A DNA stretch of 64,000 bases from Natronorubrum sulfidifaciens JCM 14089 (GCF_000337735.1 NZ_AOHX01000026.1:287645-351644), one strand, 5' to 3'; shown: positions 17,770 to 29,635, numbered from the stretch's first letter. Numbers and translations are program-made. The notes: generated by a model not told the origin, from the sequence alone.

Positions 17770-18468
17770 CTAGCCTCGAGTCTCCTCGCTCGCGTCGACA
17801 ACGCCACGTGTGATCGACTCCAACCACGCTGCTCGATCCGGTGCCTCGAGCGCTGCCGAGGCAGCCCCGGCCGCATCGACGCCACACGCGAAGGCCTGCT
17901 CAACGTCCGCGGCCGTCCGGATGCCACCGCCGACGAACACCCTCGTGTGCGGGTTCTCGGCGTCGACCATGTCGACGAAGGCCGCGATTCGCTCGGGATG
18001 TGTTCGGACCATCCCCGACTCGCTGGCGATGTCGTCGGGGCGCTCGAACAGCAGGCAGTCGGGATCGAAGGTGAGCGCGGCCCGGCCCTGTTCGCGGCTG
18101 TTGACACAGACGATCGACTCGAGGCCGCGGTCGGCACAACGATCGACCGCGCGGGCGACATCGGCGAAGGTGGCCTCGTTCTGTGGATGGTTGATGAAGA
18201 CGCCGTCAGCGCCGGCGGCGGCGACCGCCTCGTACGTCGGCTCCCCCATCACGGCGTTCTCAGCGAGCGTCGCGGCCTGCGCGACCACTGGGAGCGCCGT
18301 TCGCTCGGCGACGAGTCGGAGATCCGTGAGCTGTGGGGCAACGACGAATCGACACCCCGTCTCGTCTCGGACGCGCTCGATCGTCCGGGCGAGCGCGAGC
18401 CCCTCCTCGCCGATCGTTTCCGTAGCCGTCTTGAAATTGATCAGGAAGTACGGATACTCGAGTGCCAT
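17770..18468 (-). CDS. Triosephosphate-isomerase-like protein
   Basis: This 232-residue TIM-barrel protein retains the catalytic trio of triosephosphate isomerase: Lys in INFKTAT, His in FINHPQN and Glu in LLFERPDD. It has the phosphate-loop segment FVGGGIRTAADVEQAF. The flanking sequence departs from the main haloarchaeal TpiA as I know it (NLKAYP, LLNHSEN, VAVEPPELIG), so it may be a paralogue with another sugar-phosphate substrate. A 49-residue gene ends 9 nt upstream on the same strand. Convergent with the NrfD-like gene. Confidence 0.75.
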   Translation of the reverse strand: MALEYPYFLINFKTATETIGEEGLALARTIERVRDETGCRFVVAPQLTDLRLVAERTALPVVAQAATLAENAVMGEPTYEAVAAAGADGVFINHPQNEATFADVARAVDRCADRGLESIVCVNSREQGRAALTFDPDCLLFERPDDIASESGMVRTHPERIAAFVDMVDAENPHTRVFVGGGIRTAADVEQAFACGVDAAGAASAALEAPDRAAWLESITRGVVDASEETRG

Positions 18469-18477
18469 CCGCCGCGG

Positions 18478-18627
18478 TCACTCGGAGTAGCCTTCCTGAA
18501 GAAACGCGCCTTCGGTCTCGTAGATCGAGACCAGTTCCTCGAGGAACTCCGCGTAGGTTTCGTCCTCCTCGCAGTGGTTGTCGAGTCGTTCTTTCAGGTC
18601 GTCGCTGATCTCGATTGTGTGGGTCAT
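18478..18627 (-). CDS. Small DUF7557-like protein upstream of the TIM-like gene
   Basis: This 49-residue reading frame starts MTHTIEISDDLKERLDNH and ends AFLQEGYSE. An N-terminal beta-strand followed by two amphipathic acidic helices resembles short ribbon-helix-helix or antitoxin-like haloarchaeal proteins, and I believe it matches the DUF7557 type. Nine bases separate its stop from the TIM-like start, so the two are one transcript. DNA binding or protein binding is possible but unproven. Confidence 0.7.
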   Translation of the reverse strand: MTHTIEISDDLKERLDNHCEEDETYAEFLEELVSIYETEGAFLQEGYSE

Positions 18628-18807
18628 GGCTGTCACGAAGCAGTTGCTTCGGTCGTACTATCGCCGGCCGTCATCAAATAGGTCGGGGCAGGAAAACTGA
18701 CTCAGATGAGAGCGATGACGTCTGGTCAACGCCCACCATCGCCGACGACGTCTCGGCCGGCATGGGACGGGCTGGACGTTATCCGAGTCGTCGTGAAAGC
18801 AGACGGT

Positions 18808-19047
18808 ATGGACACGACACTGACTGACGACGATGTCGGCAAAACGGTCGTCGACGCAGCGGGGAAAGAACTCGGCATCGTCGCGAAAGTCGACGACAAT
18901 CGCGCTGCCGTCGATCCGAACCCTTCGATCGCAGAACAGGTGCTCGCGTCGCTGGGTATCGAGGGCGAAGACGAAGAAGACTACGTCGTCACGGAGTCGA
19001 TGCTCGAGTCGATCGGCGACGAGATCGTTCTTCGGGGAACGATCTGA
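18808..19047 (+). CDS. PRC-barrel-like small protein
   Basis: This 79-residue protein begins MDTTLTDDDVGKTVVDAAGKELGIVAKVDDNRAAVDP, which fits the five-strand PRC-barrel pattern (G-K-x-V-x-D-x2-G-x2-I-G). The acidic C-terminal half ends in GDEIVLRGTI. Proteins like this occur in RNA-processing and photosynthetic contexts, but the stand-alone haloarchaeal type has no known role. ATG 18808 is chosen over upstream starts because the earlier part is low-complexity. Confidence 0.7.
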   Translation: MDTTLTDDDVGKTVVDAAGKELGIVAKVDDNRAAVDPNPSIAEQVLASLGIEGEDEEDYVVTESMLESIGDEIVLRGTI

Positions 19048-19051
19048 GCCG

Positions 19052-19066
19052 GCCAGCACTGCTGGC
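19052..19066 (+). terminator. Hairpin after the PRC-barrel gene
   Basis: Four bases after the TGA, gccagc-act-gctggc forms a 6-bp perfect stem with a 3-nt loop. No T-run follows, so it may be an mRNA 3'-end structure rather than a true terminator. Confidence 0.35.
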
Positions 19067-19127
19067 AGTGGTCCTCACGACGGTGCCAACCGCAACTCGC
19101 TAATGAGAGCGGGTCCCATGACTGTGC

Positions 19128-20189
19128 ATGAACGTCACGCCAGGACCAACGGCGGTGCCACCGGCAGTCAGGGAGGCGATGGCAGACCCGCAGCCGAATC
19201 CGGATATCGAAGCCGCATTCGCGGATCGCTACGCCGATGTCTGTGCGAAACTCGAGACGATCTACGACACGTCCCACGACGTCGTCGTCCCCGGCGGCGA
19301 AGGCATCCTCGGCCTCGAGGCGGCGATCGCCTCGCTGGTCGCACCCGGCGACCGCGTGCTCTGCATTTCCAACGGCCTCTACGGCGACGGCTTCGCCGAC
19401 TTCGTCGAATCCTACGACGGCGAAGCCGACCTCGTTTCCGTGCCATACGACGAGCCCTACGACCTCGAGGCCATCGCAGCAGCGCTCGAGGCGGCCGACG
19501 ACGGCGAGCCGTACACGCTGGCGACGATGGTCCACTGCGAGACGCCGACGGGGACGCTCAACGATCTCGAGCCCGTGCTTGACCTGCTCGACGACCACGA
19601 CGTGGTGAGCGTCGTCGACGCCGTCTCCTCGCTTGGCGGGACGCCGGTGCCGACCGACCGAATCGACGTCTGTCTCGGTGCGTCACAGAAGTGTTTCAGC
19701 GCCCCACCGGGGCTGACGACGGCGGCGATCAGCGACCGCGCGTGGACCGCGATGGACGCCCGCGAACCGTCGTCGCTCTATACGAACTTCCTCCCGTGGC
19801 GAGACGTCTCCGAGGGGTTCCCGTACACGCATCTGAGCGCGAACGTCGCCGCACTCGACGTGGCACTCGACCTGCTTCTCGAGGAGGGCCTCGAGGACGT
19901 CTACGCGCGCCACGAAACGGCCGCCGAACGCTGTCGCGAGCGCGGGGCCGACCTCGGCCTCGAGTGCTATCCCGACCCCGAACGGTGTTCGCCGACCGTG
20001 ACGGCGTTTCGGCTGCCGGGCGAGGCGAAACGGGTCCAACAGCGAGTCGCCGACGAGGAGGACGTCGTGCTGGCGACCGGCCTCGGTGACATGGCCGACG
20101 ACATCCTTCGAGTCGGGCATATGGGGTACAACGCCGACCTCGAGACGGTCGACCGAGCGATGGACGCCCTCGAGAGCGTCCTCGAATAG
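19128..20189 (+). CDS. Class V aminotransferase, alanine-glyoxylate type
   Basis: This 353-residue PLP enzyme belongs to the serine-pyruvate/alanine-glyoxylate aminotransferase group. It opens with MNVTPGPTAVPPAVREAM, has GGEGILGLEAAI and the cofactor aspartate in SVVDAVSSLGG, and forms the Schiff base on Lys in CLGASQKCFSAPPGL. A final LRVGHMGY motif is also typical. It probably converts glyoxylate or a related oxo-acid. It has no operon partner; an FKBP gene follows about 70 nt downstream. Confidence 0.88.
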   Translation: MNVTPGPTAVPPAVREAMADPQPNPDIEAAFADRYADVCAKLETIYDTSHDVVVPGGEGILGLEAAIASLVAPGDRVLCISNGLYGDGFADFVESYDGEADLVSVPYDEPYDLEAIAAALEAADDGEPYTLATMVHCETPTGTLNDLEPVLDLLDDHDVVSVVDAVSSLGGTPVPTDRIDVCLGASQKCFSAPPGLTTAAISDRAWTAMDAREPSSLYTNFLPWRDVSEGFPYTHLSANVAALDVALDLLLEEGLEDVYARHETAAERCRERGADLGLECYPDPERCSPTVTAFRLPGEAKRVQQRVADEEDVVLATGLGDMADDILRVGHMGYNADLETVDRAMDALESVLE

Positions 20190-20258
20190 CCGACACTGGC
20201 CGATCCAGTCGGCTGCCTCGACGATGATTTTTTACTGTGTCGTGTCACACGTGTTCAT

Positions 20259-20792
20259 ATGGCAAAAGAAGGGCAGATCGCGGTGATCCATTACACTGCC
20301 CGGCTCGTCGACGGCCCCGAGTCGGGAGCGATCGTCGATACGACGGATGTCGACGTCGCACAGCGCGAAAGCATCTATCACAACCATCGAGACTACAAAC
20401 CACTCGAGTTCCGCGTCGGCGACGGCGGCGTTGCACCGGTGCTCGAGGACGCCGTGACGGACCTCGAGACGGGTGAGACACGAACCGAAGTCGCCGAGCC
20501 CGAACGGGCTTTCGGCGAGTACGACGAGGATGACGTCCACGAACTCGACACAGAGGCCGTCGAAGAGTTGGTCGGTGAGGTGCCCACAGAAGACAGCCTC
20601 GTGACGACTGCAGACAACCGGACGGGATGGGTAACGGCCGTCGATGACAACCGCGTCGTGCTCGATTTCAACCACGAACTCGCGGGCGAACGCCTCGAGG
20701 TCGAGGTCAGACTGCTCGACGTGTACGGCGAGCCGGGCGACGACAGCCCGAAAACGTGGGAGAAAAAGTACGGGAAACGACAGTCGGACTGA
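20259..20792 (+). CDS. FKBP-type peptidyl-prolyl isomerase, SlyD-like
   Basis: This 177-residue protein has an FKBP core split by an insert-in-flap chaperone domain, as in SlyD and archaeal FKBP26. Core strands are IAVIHYTARLVDG, LEFRVGDGGVAPVLEDAVTDLETGE and VTAVDDNRVVLDFNHELAGERLEVEVRL. It assists folding through Pro-bond isomerisation in the cytoplasm. Its TGA is immediately followed by the stop codon of the convergent sulfite-oxidase-type gene, so the 3' ends must overlap. Confidence 0.92.
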   Translation: MAKEGQIAVIHYTARLVDGPESGAIVDTTDVDVAQRESIYHNHRDYKPLEFRVGDGGVAPVLEDAVTDLETGETRTEVAEPERAFGEYDEDDVHELDTEAVEELVGEVPTEDSLVTTADNRTGWVTAVDDNRVVLDFNHELAGERLEVEVRLLDVYGEPGDDSPKTWEKKYGKRQSD

Positions 20793-22262
20793 CTACTCTT
20801 CGACGGTCACATCGACGCCATGGGGTTCGTAGGCGTTGAGGCAGTAGCCGCCCATTTCGTAGGGGAAGCTGTCGTCTTCGACGGTAATCTGGCCGTCGTC
20901 GATGTCCGAGATGTCCCGTGGCTGTGAGCGACCGTGTTCGTCGGTGGCTCGAGAGACGAGCGTGTAGTCGCCGGGCTCTTCGGGGTCCCACATGTAGCGG
21001 AACTGTCGCCAGGCGTAAGGACCGTTGTCCTCGCCGAAGAACTCCGCGTTCTCCCAGGTCTCGCCACCGTCGTCGGAGATTTCGACCTCCGTGACCTCGT
21101 CGTCACCAGCCCAAGCGACGCCGATGACCTCGATCATGCCGTCTTCATCCCGTGGCGAAACGGTGTCGTCGATGCCGGGGTAGCCGATCAACGATTTGAC
21201 GGTTTGGTCGTAGATGTACGGCGGAACCTCCATCTCCCCGCTGTCTTCCATATCCATCTGTTCTCGCGTATCGAACTCGTCGATGGACTCGACGCGGATC
21301 GACTCCTGACCCTCGGCGAGGATGCGGTAGGAGTTGTGCTGCCAGTGGAGGTAGTTCTCGTAGTCGTCGGTCTCGTACTCCTCGAAGAACAGTTCTTCGT
21401 CGTCGCCCATCATCATCCGTTCCATGACCTCGATCTCCGAGAGCCATTTGACGTTGTTGTTGCCGTACCAGCCCGGGACGACGACACGAACGGGATGGCC
21501 GTGTTCGGCGGTCATCTCCTCGCCGTTCATCTCGTAGGCGAGGATGCAGTCTTCCATGACCTTCTGCATCGGAATCGACCGAGCGAAGACGCGCTCGCCT
21601 TCGGGGTGGTCGTCGCCGGCGAACATAACCCACATCCCGTCGCTCGTGTCGGCTCCGTACTCTTCTAAGACCTCACTGAGCGGCGCACCGGTCCACTCGG
21701 CGTTGCCGACTGCACCGTAAATCCACGGGTTGCCGCCGATTTCCGGGTCGAAGTACGATCGGCCGTTACCGGAACACTGCATCACGTGGGTGACTGTCTC
21801 CGTCGAGAACTCCTCGCGGAGTTCTGCCATCGTGAGTTCCGTCTCCTCGTCGACGAGTCCGCCGAGTGAGATTTCCCACTCGTCTTCGTCGATCCGTGGG
21901 GCCAGATAGTGGTTTCGGATGTAGTGTTCTTCGGACGGTGTGATGTACTCGGTGTACGTCTCTCGTTCGGCGGCTTCCGCGTTCTCCGGGTCCGCCGAGT
22001 GGATCAGCAAGCCAGGGAACTTCTCCTCTAAGTACTCTCGGTCACCGGGTTCGGGGTCGCCGTCGGCGTCGTCGTCCGACTCGCCGTCGTCGTCGGCCTC
22101 TTCCTCACCGGCACAGCCAGCAAGCGCGACGGTCGCTGCGGTCCCGGTTGCCAGCATAAACCGTCGCCGATCGAGAAACCGTCGGCGGCGGTCGTCTCTC
22201 GTTGATTGGTCGGCCTGTTCGTCTCGAGTTCGGTCGGTTGTGTGTTCTGATGACATAATCAC
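20793..22262 (-). CDS. Sulfite-oxidase-family molybdopterin enzyme, exported lipoprotein
   Basis: This 489-residue protein has an N-terminal twin-arginine/lipobox region (RRRFMLATGTAATVALAGC), so it is folded in the cytoplasm, exported by Tat and lipid-anchored. The molybdenum-binding core spans about residues 110-300, with the metal-ligand Cys in HVMQCSGNGRSYF and VRVVVPGWYGNNNVKW. A Mo-cofactor dimerisation domain is at the C terminus (EVIGVAWAGDDEVTEVEISDDGGETW). The halocyanin gene directly upstream overlaps it by 4 nt and is the obvious electron acceptor. The substrate could be sulfite or another oxyanion. Confidence 0.9.
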   Translation of the reverse strand: MIMSSEHTTDRTRDEQADQSTRDDRRRRFLDRRRFMLATGTAATVALAGCAGEEEADDDGESDDDADGDPEPGDREYLEEKFPGLLIHSADPENAEAAERETYTEYITPSEEHYIRNHYLAPRIDEDEWEISLGGLVDEETELTMAELREEFSTETVTHVMQCSGNGRSYFDPEIGGNPWIYGAVGNAEWTGAPLSEVLEEYGADTSDGMWVMFAGDDHPEGERVFARSIPMQKVMEDCILAYEMNGEEMTAEHGHPVRVVVPGWYGNNNVKWLSEIEVMERMMMGDDEELFFEEYETDDYENYLHWQHNSYRILAEGQESIRVESIDEFDTREQMDMEDSGEMEVPPYIYDQTVKSLIGYPGIDDTVSPRDEDGMIEVIGVAWAGDDEVTEVEISDDGGETWENAEFFGEDNGPYAWRQFRYMWDPEEPGDYTLVSRATDEHGRSQPRDISDIDDGQITVEDDSFPYEMGGYCLNAYEPHGVDVTVEE

Positions 22263-22723
22263 TCTTCGACGTATATTTCTCCAGCCATCTGTGGGGTGTG
22301 TGGTGTACAGACGTACACGTACTCCCCCGCGACTTCGAACGTGTGCTCGAATTCGCCCCCCTCCTCTACGACCGCGTTGTGGTTGTCCCCGTCATAGGAG
22401 GTGAACGGCTCCGCTCCTTCCGGGTTTTCACACGCGTTGTCTGCGTCCGGATGCGACGTGACGTTGTGTCCGGGGCTGTCGAAGTACCACGTCACAGTGT
22501 CTCCCACCGCGATCGTGAGCTCTTCAGGGTCGAATTCCCAGTCGCCGTCCGGTCCAGCGATCACTTCGTGTTCGTCCGACTGTTCGTCGTCCGTCTCGTC
22601 GTTCTCGGTGGAGTCGTCATCCGACGCGTCAGCATCATCGTTGAGACAGCCCGAGAGTGCAATCCCACTGATGGCACCTGCGTATTTCAGATATCCACGA
22701 CGACTGCGTGTCTCTTCAGCCAT
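22259..22723 (-). CDS. Halocyanin-type blue copper lipoprotein
   Basis: This 154-residue lipoprotein has a signal with lipobox LSGC and a long Asp/Glu linker, then a plastocyanin-fold domain (about residues 52-154). The type 1 copper ligands are visible: His in SPGHNVTSH and the Cys, His and Met of YVCTPHTPQM. It is a membrane-anchored one-electron carrier outside the cell membrane. Its stop overlaps the start of the molybdopterin enzyme (ATGA), which argues that the two form one redox pair. Confidence 0.93.
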   Translation of the reverse strand: MAEETRSRRGYLKYAGAISGIALSGCLNDDADASDDDSTENDETDDEQSDEHEVIAGPDGDWEFDPEELTIAVGDTVTWYFDSPGHNVTSHPDADNACENPEGAEPFTSYDGDNHNAVVEEGGEFEHTFEVAGEYVYVCTPHTPQMAGEIYVEE

Positions 22724-22963
22724 CTACATGATCTATGGTGTCAGTTCACAAAGTAGCCGAGATAGCAGCCAGATATTCCGGTATATAACCCCAAAATATT
22801 GTACAACGCAGTAATTGAAACCACATTCGGCTAGTATACCAGTGAATATTACTGATATCCAGGACGGAGAATCTCTCGCCCAGTCCGAAAAGACAGCGAG
22901 AAACGGCTCGATCTCGTCGGGTGTCCCTCGAGCAGGAATAAAAGAGTGAGTTGGCGGGCCGGA

Positions 22964-23767
22964 TCAGTCGAGTGACTGCTCGCGCCAGGTCGTCCAGTCG
23001 TACAGTCGCTCGAGTTCGCCACCCTGCTGGCGGATGGCGACGGCGGTGTTGAAGAGGAACGCGGCGACCAGTGTCGTCCCGACGATCCAGGTCGCGTCGG
23101 CGAGGGCGCCGTAGCCGGCGAGATAGCCCGTCACCAGATCGACGAAGACGATCCCGGCGACACAGAGGATCGCCGGCAACAGGTGGCGAGTGAGCGCGGC
23201 GAGCGTCGTCCCCTCGTGGACACGGACGGCCTGAACGGCATAGAGGAGCGCCCATGCGGAGGTGAGCACCCAGCCAGCCGCGACGACCGGACGCGTCCAG
23301 TCGGCACCGGCGAGGAACGTTCCCCACCACGCGGCGACGAAGACGGCGATGACGGCGTAATCAGCCCACGCGGGGAGCAGTCTCGAGCGACCGTTCCCGG
23401 TCCGTTCGGCGTGGTACATCGCGCGGATCGCCAGCGCGAAAAAGAGGATGAAAAACAACATGGCACCCTCGACGAACACGGCGAGCCAGTCGGCCTCGAG
23501 CAACAGCGTCCCGACACCGGCGACCGCGTAGACGATCGCTGCACCGATCCCGGCGAAAAGATACCACTGTGCGTCGCTGACATCGGCCGCGAGGATGTCA
23601 CGGACGTAGACGAACGTGTAATACAACAACACGACTGCAGCGATCCCGATCACGAGGTACGCGAACAGGTGGCCGATCGCGACCGTCGTTTCGGGATCGC
23701 TCGCATCGAACGTGATCGTCGGGGCGAAGAGACGCATGGGTACGGGTGACTGGACACTGGGATCCAT
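22964..23767 (-). CDS. Seven-helix membrane protein, function unknown
   Basis: This 267-residue protein has seven strongly hydrophobic segments, starting with VAIGHLFAYLVIGIAAVVLLYYTFVYV-type sequence (positions about 23680-23600) and ending near LVAAFLFNTAVAIRQQGG. It has no opsin-like lysine in the last helix and no enzyme motif that I can see. The start is ATG 23767 (MDPSVQSP) or ATG 23737. It is flanked by the halocyanin gene (same strand, 240-nt AT-richer gap) and a divergent aminotransferase gene. Confidence 0.7.
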   Translation of the reverse strand: MDPSVQSPVPMRLFAPTITFDASDPETTVAIGHLFAYLVIGIAAVVLLYYTFVYVRDILAADVSDAQWYLFAGIGAAIVYAVAGVGTLLLEADWLAVFVEGAMLFFILFFALAIRAMYHAERTGNGRSRLLPAWADYAVIAVFVAAWWGTFLAGADWTRPVVAAGWVLTSAWALLYAVQAVRVHEGTTLAALTRHLLPAILCVAGIVFVDLVTGYLAGYGALADATWIVGTTLVAAFLFNTAVAIRQQGGELERLYDWTTWREQSLD

Positions 23768-23866
23768 AAAACCTATCACCAAATTACCGCCGTTCGGGAA
23801 CAGAACCAAACAGCTCACTGACTGCTGTCCGACAGTATAACCCGTCGGCCCACTAACGGGTAGCCA

Positions 23867-24989
23867 ATGACGCCTCTGGAACTGCGCGAGACGATCCCCG
23901 CACTCGAGACCGGCACGTACCTAAACTGGGGTGCTGGCGGCCCGAGCCCACGTCGTGTCGTCGACGCAGCCGAATCGTGTCTCGAGACCCACGAGTACGA
24001 GTCGCCAACGACCGGGGGGGATGTACCCCGCCGCGTTCGACGTGTACGACGACGCGCGAACGGCCGTCGCCGGGCTGCTCGGTGCCGAACCGACCGACAT
24101 CGCCCTCACGGAGAGCACGACGGACGGGATCAACCGCGTCGCCACGGCGATCGACTGGGACGAGACCGATGTCGTCGTCCGGACCGACCTCGAGCACTCC
24201 TCGGGCATCCTCCCGTGGCAGCGCCTCGAGCGCGAGTACGGCGTCGACGTCCGGGTCCTCGAGACCGAAGCCGGACGACTCGATCTCGAGGACGTGCACG
24301 CAGCGGCGGATGGGGCAACGCTGTTCTGTGTGAGTTCGCTCACCTGGACCCACGGCACTCGGCTCCCGGTCGCGGACATCGTCGACATCGCCCACGACGC
24401 CGGGGCACTCGTGCTCGTCGACGCCGTCCAAGCACCCGGACAGGTCCCGATCGACGTCCGGCAGTGGGGAGCCGACTTCGTCGTCGGCTCGGGCCACAAG
24501 TGGCTGGTCGGCCCGTTCGGCTCCGGCTTTCTGTACGTGCGAGCCGGCCTCGAGGACGAGCACGAACTCGTCCCCGCCGCGATCGGCTACCGGAGCGTCG
24601 TCGACGCCAACGCCGATGAGTATCGCTACGAGGCCGGCGCTCGCCGGTTCGAGGTCGGAACGGCGAGTCCCGTGGCCCACGCTGGCCTGCTCGAGGCGAT
24701 CGACTGTCTCGAGGAGATCGGCCTCGAGTCGATCACGGACCGAATCGAGACGCTCACCGAGCAGCTGAAAGCCGGCGTTCCCGACGAGCAGTTGCTGAGC
24801 CCGCGAGCGTACGAGTCGGGACTCGTGACGGTCGCCGTCGACGACCCGGAGGCAACCGTCGAGCGACTCGCCGAGCAGAACATCGTCGTCCGGACGCTCC
24901 CTGGCCCCGACGCGATTCGGGCGTCGGTCCACGCGTACAACACCCACGAGGAGATCGAGACGCTACTCGAGGCGCTCCGGATGGCCTGA
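23867..24989 (+). pseudogene. Class V aminotransferase with a G7 frameshift
   Basis: Two frames together encode one class V PLP enzyme (cysteine-desulfurase/epimerase-like). Residues 1-50 (MTPLELRETIPALETGTYLNWG...) start at ATG 23867. From GGMYPAAFDVYDDA on, the protein continues in the +2 frame to 24989, including ESTTDGINRVA, LVDAVQAPG and the PLP-lysine SGHKWLVGPFG. The break falls at seven consecutive G (24014-24020). Removing one G restores a single 373-residue protein. The rest shows no decay, so it may be a sequencing error, a very recent mutation, or slippage at the tract. Confidence 0.85.
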
Positions 24990-25052
24990 GACACCTCCCG
25001 GCCGCTGGGAACAGTGGGGAAGCGGTAAGTGATCTTGCGGTGACGATATCGT

Positions 25053-25886
25053 ATGTTCGAACGCATTCTCGTTCCGACCGACGGCAGCGGCCCGGCGAAC
25101 GCCGCACTCGAGTACGCCGGCGCGATCGCTGCCGCGGAGAATCTGACCGTCCATATCCTGCACGTGATCGACCCGGATTCGGGACCGGACGAGACGGACG
25201 AGCCGATCGCGGACGGGCGCGAGTGGGCAGGCGAAACCGGTAGCCCAGTCATCGATGAGGTCCATACCGGCGAGCCGCGGGAGGCGATCCTCGAGTACGC
25301 CGCGACCCACGACGTCGACGCGATCGTCATGGGTACACGGGGCCGACGCGGCGTCGGTCGGCTCCTGCTCGGCAGCGTGACCGAAGCGGTCGTCCGGGAC
25401 GCTCCCGTCCCCGTCCTCGTCGTTCGGGGAGCCGCGGAGGTCAGGCGAGAGTATCCGCTCGAGACGATCGTCGTCCCGATCGACGGCAGCAGTCACGCCG
25501 ATGCCGCCCTCGATGAGGCGCTTTCGATTGCGAAAGAGCTGGATGCGACCATTCATCTGCTCTCGGTGGTCGACGTCGCCCCCGTTGGCATAGACGAGCG
25601 CGACGATATCCGACTCGAGCAGTTCGAACAGTACGCAGAGTCGGTCCTCGATGAAGGGGTAAAACGGGCCGAACAGCTGGGTGTCGATGCCGAGCGGACG
25701 GTCCAACACGGCTCGGCGCACCGACGGATTCGGACCTATACGGACGACGTCGACGCCGACCTCGTCGTGATGGGGACACATGGCCGACGCGGACTCGACC
25801 GACTCTTGCTCGGCAGCGTCACGGAACGTGTGTTGCGGACGGCGACGACGCCGGTGTTGACGGTCCATACCGACGAGACGGAGTGA
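25053..25886 (+). CDS. Tandem two-domain universal stress protein
   Basis: This 277-residue protein has two UspA domains in a row: residues 1-130 (MFERILVPTDGSGPANAALEYA to VLVVRG) and 138-277 (TIVVPIDGSSHADAALDEAL to VLTVHTDETE). Both keep the full nucleotide loops, MGTRGRRGVGRLLLGS and MGTHGRRGLDRLLLGS. It is predicted to fold as a pseudo-dimer and bind ATP. It lies 63 nt downstream of the broken aminotransferase gene. Confidence 0.93.
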   Translation: MFERILVPTDGSGPANAALEYAGAIAAAENLTVHILHVIDPDSGPDETDEPIADGREWAGETGSPVIDEVHTGEPREAILEYAATHDVDAIVMGTRGRRGVGRLLLGSVTEAVVRDAPVPVLVVRGAAEVRREYPLETIVVPIDGSSHADAALDEALSIAKELDATIHLLSVVDVAPVGIDERDDIRLEQFEQYAESVLDEGVKRAEQLGVDAERTVQHGSAHRRIRTYTDDVDADLVVMGTHGRRGLDRLLLGSVTERVLRTATTPVLTVHTDETE

Positions 25887-25902
25887 GACGGGCTGCTGTC
25901 GG
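25887..25902 (+). repeat. Possible 5' remnant of the stop-abutting repeat
   Basis: Directly after the TGA of the double UspA gene the sequence reads gacgggctgctgtcgg. It matches the 5' arm of the repeat copies (gacggtctgctg at 45172). The 3' arm with gacgacagcag is missing, so this is a truncated or chance copy. Confidence 0.3.
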
Positions 25903-25988
25903 TATGCCAAGCGGACGCAGCCGTCCACGTCCCCGGCCGCCATCGTGACGATCACGTCGAGTTCTACGCCGATGACCGGTGGACGGCG

Positions 25989-26495
25989 TTACTCGCCATC
26001 GATCGACGGTTGCGCGTCCGTGACCGCTTCGACCATCGTCTGTCGCTCCTCGAAGTACGCCGGCGCGTCGTGGTCGGCTTCGAAGTGGACCACCCGTTCT
26101 AACGCCGCGTCGGCGTCATCGACCGACGACTGTAACTCTGCGGCGAGGTCGGTGTAGCCCGCGGCCAACTCCTGAAAGAGTTCCATCCGCGTCTGTTTGG
26201 CCTCGACGAGCAGCTGTTTCTCTTTGACCTCCCGCTCGAGGGCTTCGAAGGCGTCGATATCGGGATCGCCGCTGTCTGGTCCAGCCGGTGTCGACGGGCT
26301 GTCGGGGCCCTCGACTGTTTCCGTGTGTGCCTCGAGTTGGCCGCGGAGTTCAGCCATCTCCGTATCGATCTCGGAGAGCAGGTCGTCGGCTTCGGCACGC
26401 ATCGTCTCGACGCGTCCGGAGAGGAGTCCAGCCTGAGTCTGACAGTAGTCGACGAACTCGTCGACCGACAGCCCGGCTCCAGTGTCGTCGCTCAT
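25989..26495 (-). CDS. Coiled-coil protein, function unknown
   Basis: This 168-residue acidic protein has two long helical stretches, about residues 10-60 (VDYCQTQAGLLSGRVETMRAEADDLLSEID) and 85-150 (DAFEALEREVKEKQLLVEAKQTRMELFQELAAGYTDLAAEL). A Pro/Gly-rich hinge (GPDSPSTPAGPDSGDPD) separates them. The pattern predicts an antiparallel coiled coil. No domain name is recognised. It starts at ATG 26495 and is divergent from uvrA. Confidence 0.75.
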   Translation of the reverse strand: MSDDTGAGLSVDEFVDYCQTQAGLLSGRVETMRAEADDLLSEIDTEMAELRGQLEAHTETVEGPDSPSTPAGPDSGDPDIDAFEALEREVKEKQLLVEAKQTRMELFQELAAGYTDLAAELQSSVDDADAALERVVHFEADHDAPAYFEERQTMVEAVTDAQPSIDGE

Positions 26496-26671
26496 AGCTC
26501 CCCATTGGGGCTTCCAGCCGAAGTCAGTTTGGACCGCGTCGGTCAACCGCTGTTAGCACACACCGTGCTATTTGCCTTTCAGACTCGTTAAGTTCGTTCG
26601 GCCACTGATGCATCCATAATGAACCGAGCAGCGAGTCCGCAACCGATGTCGCGACCAGCCACCACCAACCC

Positions 26672-29635
<2,964 letters not shown>

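Noticed and set aside
23821-23841. gactgctgtccgacagt upstream of the frameshifted gene as another repeat copy
   Set aside because: It shares only gctgtc with the repeat family, does not follow a stop codon of a gene in that orientation, and is a short self-complementary sequence.
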